This document shows, piece after piece, positions 61,322 to 64,000 of a stretch of 64,000 nucleotides of DNA (the first letter of the stretch is position 1; each line of letters starts with the position of its first letter). Source of the DNA: Sphaerisporangium perillae (GTDB taxonomy: Bacteria > Actinomycetota > Actinomycetes > Streptosporangiales > Streptosporangiaceae); the NCBI RefSeq assembly GCF_023276435.1, contig NZ_JALLPO010000034.1, positions 1-64,000 on the forward strand. Reading direction: 5' to 3'. The notes beneath the pieces were generated by a model. The model was not told where the DNA came from. It saw only the letters and a program-made list of their open reading frames with translations, and made no database searches. The position numbers were made by a program, and so were the translations under genes.

Positions 61322-62104
61322 TTGAACACCGATGTCCTGCGCGCGGAGTGGATCAAAGTCCGCTCGGTGCGCTCCACCTACTACACCCTCGGCGTGGCCC
61401 TCGGAGGCATCCTGCTCGGTGTCGCGGTCGCCTGGTCGGCGGTGGCGGCGTTCGACGGCGCCCCGCCCGCCATGCGGGCCACGGCCAGGGTCGCGAACCT
61501 GGAGGAGGTGGTCGTGCTGGTCCCGCAGCTGTGCCTGGGGATACTCGGTGTGCTGGCGATCACCTCCGAGTACGGCACCGAGATGATCGCGACCAGCCTG
61601 ATGGCGGTGCCCCGGCGGTGGCCGATGCTCGCGGCCAAGGCCTGCGTCCTGGCCGCCATCGGCCTGGTCACCGGACCGCTGGTCGTGTTCGGGACGTACT
61701 TCGCGAGCCGGTCGATCATCGGCGACCGGTTCAACGGCGCCTACCTCACCCCCGTGGGCGACAAGGTGGCCCTGCTCGCCGTCTCGGGGCTCTCGGTCGT
61801 CGTGTTCGCCCTGCTCGGCCTGGGCCTGGCCACGGTGCTGCGCTCCACGGCGGGGGCCATCGTCATCGTGGTCGGGCTGGTGTACGTGGTGCCGATGGTC
61901 GCGGGCAACCTGCCCGAGCCGTGGAGCGAGCGGCTGGGCTCGGTCATGCTGCCCGGGCTGCCCCGCCAGATCGTCGGAGAGGCCAACGACCACTCGGTGT
62001 TCGGGTCGCTGCTGTCCCCGGCCGGGGCGGTGGCCGTGCTGGTCGCGTACGCGCTCCTGCCGCTGGCCGCGGGCGCCCTGCTCCTGCGGCGCAGAGACGC
62101 CTGA
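61322..62104 (+). CDS. ABC-2-type transporter permease
   Basis: A 260-residue membrane protein with six helices. It begins VLRAEWIKVRSVRSTYYTLG, the typical opening of ABC-2 export permeases, with ITSEYGTEMIATSLMAVPRR in the second loop, and ends LAAGALLLRRRDA. It starts at TTG 61322 (GGAGA five bases before). No ATPase gene precedes it, so it either works with an ATPase encoded elsewhere or has lost its partner. The substrate is unknown. Confidence 0.88.
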   Translation: MNTDVLRAEWIKVRSVRSTYYTLGVALGGILLGVAVAWSAVAAFDGAPPAMRATARVANLEEVVVLVPQLCLGILGVLAITSEYGTEMIATSLMAVPRRWPMLAAKACVLAAIGLVTGPLVVFGTYFASRSIIGDRFNGAYLTPVGDKVALLAVSGLSVVVFALLGLGLATVLRSTAGAIVIVVGLVYVVPMVAGNLPEPWSERLGSVMLPGLPRQIVGEANDHSVFGSLLSPAGAVAVLVAYALLPLAAGALLLRRRDA

Positions 62105-62176
62105 AGGTCGGGAACGGCAGGATGGGCGGTAGGCGCCGGCGGCGCCGGGTGGAGCCGAAGCGAGGAGGCGGTCGCG

Positions 62177-63049
62177 GTGGGCGGAAAGAAGGACGCGGGA
62201 GCCGGCAAGAAGGACGCGGGAGCCGGCAAGAAGAACGGAGGGAGCGGCAAGAAGCAGGGGCGGCTCCCTCGGCAGGTCTACGAGGCCGAGCTGTACCGGC
62301 TGCAGGCCGAGCTGGTGAAGCTGCAGGAGTGGGTGCGGGTCGAGGGCGCGCGCCTGGTCGTCCTCTTCGAGGGCAGGGACGCCGCGGGCAAGGGGAGCAC
62401 CATCAAGCGGGTGACCGAGTACCTGAACCCCCGGGTCGCCCGCATCGCGGCGCTTCCCGTGCCCGGCGAGCGGCAGCGCACCCAGTGGTACTTCCAGCGT
62501 TACGTCGAGCATCTGCCCGCCGCCGGGGAGATCGTGCTGTTCGACCGCAGCTGGTACAACCGTGCCGGCGTGGAGCGGGTGATGGGGTTCTGCACTCCTG
62601 AGGAGTACACCCGGTTCCTGCACCAGTGCCCCGTGTTCGAGCGGTTACTGGTGGAGGACGGCATCCTGTTGCGCAAGTACTGGTTCTCGGTCAGCGACGC
62701 CGAGCAGGAGCGCCGCTTCCGGTCCCGCCTGCAGGACCCGATGCGGCGCTGGAAGCTCTCCCCGATGGACATGGAGTCGATCACCCGCTGGGAGGACTAC
62801 TCGCGGGCCAAGGACGAGATGCTGGTGCACACCGATGTCCTGGAGGCGCCGTGGTACGAGGTGGAGAGCGAGGACAAGAGGAGCGCGAGAATCAACATGA
62901 TCGCCCACCTGCTGTCCAGCATTCCCTATTACGAGGTCCAGCGGCCCCCGTTGACGCTGCCGCCGCGTCCGCCGTCCTCGGGATACCAGCGGCTGCCGCG
63001 CAACGAGCGCAATCGCGTTCCCGACCACGCCGCCACGTTGAAGCGGTGA
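62177..63049 (+). CDS. ppk2: Polyphosphate kinase 2
   Basis: A 290-residue PPK2-family enzyme that moves phosphate between polyphosphate and nucleotides. Walker A is FEGRDAAGKGSTIKRV near residue 65, Walker B EIVLFDRSWYNRAGVERVMG near 118, and the lid SPMDMESITRWEDYSRAKDE near 195. The start is GTG 62177 with GAGGAGG upstream. The first 30 residues are a basic linker of GKKDAGA repeats (21-bp DNA repeats at 62183-62245), which are not part of the fold. It follows the ABC-2 gene after 72 bases. Confidence 0.94.
   Translation: MGGKKDAGAGKKDAGAGKKNGGSGKKQGRLPRQVYEAELYRLQAELVKLQEWVRVEGARLVVLFEGRDAAGKGSTIKRVTEYLNPRVARIAALPVPGERQRTQWYFQRYVEHLPAAGEIVLFDRSWYNRAGVERVMGFCTPEEYTRFLHQCPVFERLLVEDGILLRKYWFSVSDAEQERRFRSRLQDPMRRWKLSPMDMESITRWEDYSRAKDEMLVHTDVLEAPWYEVESEDKRSARINMIAHLLSSIPYYEVQRPPLTLPPRPPSSGYQRLPRNERNRVPDHAATLKR
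62183..62245. repeat. 21-bp coding tandem repeat, three units
   Basis: Three in-frame units encode GKKDAGA, GKKDAGA and GKKNGGS at the N-terminus of PPK2. The first two differ only at one base. Confidence 0.85.
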
Positions 63050-63135
63050 GAATGACGGTCGATTTCCAGTTCCGCGATTCCCGATTCGATGCGACAACGC
63101 TCAATGTGGCGCCGGCCGGGTTCCGGCCGCATTCG

Positions 63136-64000
63136 TCAGGAGCCGCACGGGTGCGTGTCCGGCGCGTCACCTGCCGCCGGTGCCTGTAGCCGGTCGCGGA
63201 GCCGGTTCTTGCGGACCTTGCCGAGCTCGTTCCGCGGCAATTCGTCCACGCATTCCAGGCGAATAGGCAGATACCACTCGGTCATTCCTTGCCGCAGGAG
63301 GTGCTCGCGCAGCTCGTCCAGGGTCGGCGGCGCGCCGCGCGGGACGACGAAGGCGCAGACGATCTCCTTGCCGTCCGCGTTCTGGCGGCCGACGATGGCG
63401 ACGTCCTCGACGGCGGGGTGCTTCAGAAGCTCGTCCTCGACCTCCAGGACCGGGATCAGGTGCGGGCTGCCGACCCGGTCGGCGACCCGGGAGAAGTAGC
63501 GCAGGCCTCCGCGCCGGTCGTCACCGACCAGGTCGCCGGTGTCGTACCAGCCGCCGGTGTCCGCCGGCTCCCAGGTCAGCCGGCGGCCGCGGAGCTCGAA
63601 GGTGCCCACGCACACGGACGGACCGCGTACGTGCAACCGGAAGATCCCGTCGTCGACGGGTTCCAGCCGGACTTCCCGCCCCGGCGTCGGACGGCCGATG
63701 CTGTGCCCCGGCCAGCCGGGAGGATCGTCGACGGCCGTCAAGGTCAACCCGCCCGTCTCCGTCATCCCGAAGCCGTTGACGAGCCGCGGGCACAGCGTCT
63801 CGCGGAGCGGCGCGACGAGCGAGGCCGGCAGCGGGGCCCCGGTGCTGGTGACCAGGTACAGATCGGGCAGCGGGCGATGGCGTCGCCGTTGCGCTCGTAT
63901 CAGGTCGCCCAGCATCTCCGGCGCGCCGAGCAGATGCGTCACCCCGTGCCGGGCCAGCAGGTCCAGCCAGGTGTCCGGGTCGCGGGTATCGGCGAAGACC
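63136..64000 (-). CDS. AMP-binding enzyme, C-terminal part (runs off the window)
   Basis: The 3' end of an acyl-CoA-synthetase or ligase gene that continues past 64000. Seen are VTSTGAPLPASLVAPL, NGFGMTETGGLTLTAVDD with the A5-like motif, GGWYDTGDLVGDDRRGGLRY with the A7 motif and ELPRNELGKVRKNRLRDRL with the catalytic Lys of A10. It most resembles acid-CoA ligases of the fadD/caiC type. The stop is at 63136-63138. The start and ATP-binding P-loop are outside the window. Confidence 0.9.
   Translation of the reverse strand, partial: VFADTRDPDTWLDLLARHGVTHLLGAPEMLGDLIRAQRRRHRPLPDLYLVTSTGAPLPASLVAPLRETLCPRLVNGFGMTETGGLTLTAVDDPPGWPGHSIGRPTPGREVRLEPVDDGIFRLHVRGPSVCVGTFELRGRRLTWEPADTGGWYDTGDLVGDDRRGGLRYFSRVADRVGSPHLIPVLEVEDELLKHPAVEDVAIVGRQNADGKEIVCAFVVPRGAPPTLDELREHLLRQGMTEWYLPIRLECVDELPRNELGKVRKNRLRDRLQAPAAGDAPDTHPCGS

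Overview
The window is high-GC actinobacterial chromosome. Nearly every gene is strongly GC-biased at third positions, GTG and TTG starts are common, ATGA-type stop/start overlaps are frequent, and the family content (epsilon-poly-lysine-synthetase-like protein, PPOX/F420 enzymes, several Ser/Thr kinases, IclR pairs) fits a filamentous actinomycete, probably of the Streptosporangiales. That genus-level guess is inference only. No phage, plasmid or CRISPR array is visible.

Layout. 1-7 kb: small protein, acetamidase/formamidase, MHYT membrane sensor, BNR/Asp-box secreted protein, with several broken gene pieces between them. 7.1-13.6 kb: a four-gene DNA-end-processing operon, HerA-like ATPase, SbcD/Mre11, SbcC/Rad50 and NurA. 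13.7-25.3 kb: ADP-ribosylglycohydrolase, then a catabolic cluster on the minus strand (MFS, Rieske oxygenase, NMT1-type ABC transporter, Zn-dehydrogenase, flavin/2Fe-2S reductase) facing two overlapping IclR regulators. 25.3-32.6 kb: an RpiR-led amine or amide utilisation operon with a FluG-like protein split into two genes. 33-38.6 kb: cold-shock protein, VOC/AraC pair and a tauCABD-type sulfonate operon. 38.8-41.1 kb: two divergent Ser/Thr kinases. 41.1-42.1 kb: a graveyard of four truncated genes. 42.9-45.6 kb: three tandem Y RNAs that mimic circularly permuted tRNAs, followed by the Ro60 (TROVE) gene and a convergent macrodomain gene. 45.7-50.3 kb: F420-reductase-like protein, a secreted protein, a second graveyard (M1, kinase, FtsX and resolvase pieces) and an ECF sigma/membrane-protein pair. 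50.5-55.9 kb: M1 aminopeptidase overlapping a Pls-like peptide polymer synthetase. 56-60 kb: a compact Calvin-cycle module (prk, cbbR, cbbL, cbbS). 60-64 kb: hypothetical protein, ABC-2 permease, PPK2 and the 3' part of an AMP-binding enzyme.

The most unusual signal is the RNA array at 42924-43342. Each of three units has paired ends around a conserved internal loop (a Ro60-binding-like stem) and a body ordered T-arm, hairpin-closed acceptor stem, D-arm. The paired strands differ between units but stay complementary, which supports real structure. The Ro60 gene starts 51 bases after the last unit.

A second theme is genome scarring. Thirteen gene fragments sit between intact genes. Three of them (acetamidase tail, ADP-ribosylglycohydrolase head, M1 peptidase segment) are near-copies of intact genes in the same window, and a fourth resembles the F420-reductase-like gene. 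A third theme is short tandem duplication, both in coding sequence (8-, 9-, 10- and 7-residue repeats in CbbR, the Pls-like adenylation domain, a 194-residue protein and PPK2) and between genes (39-bp and 23-bp units).
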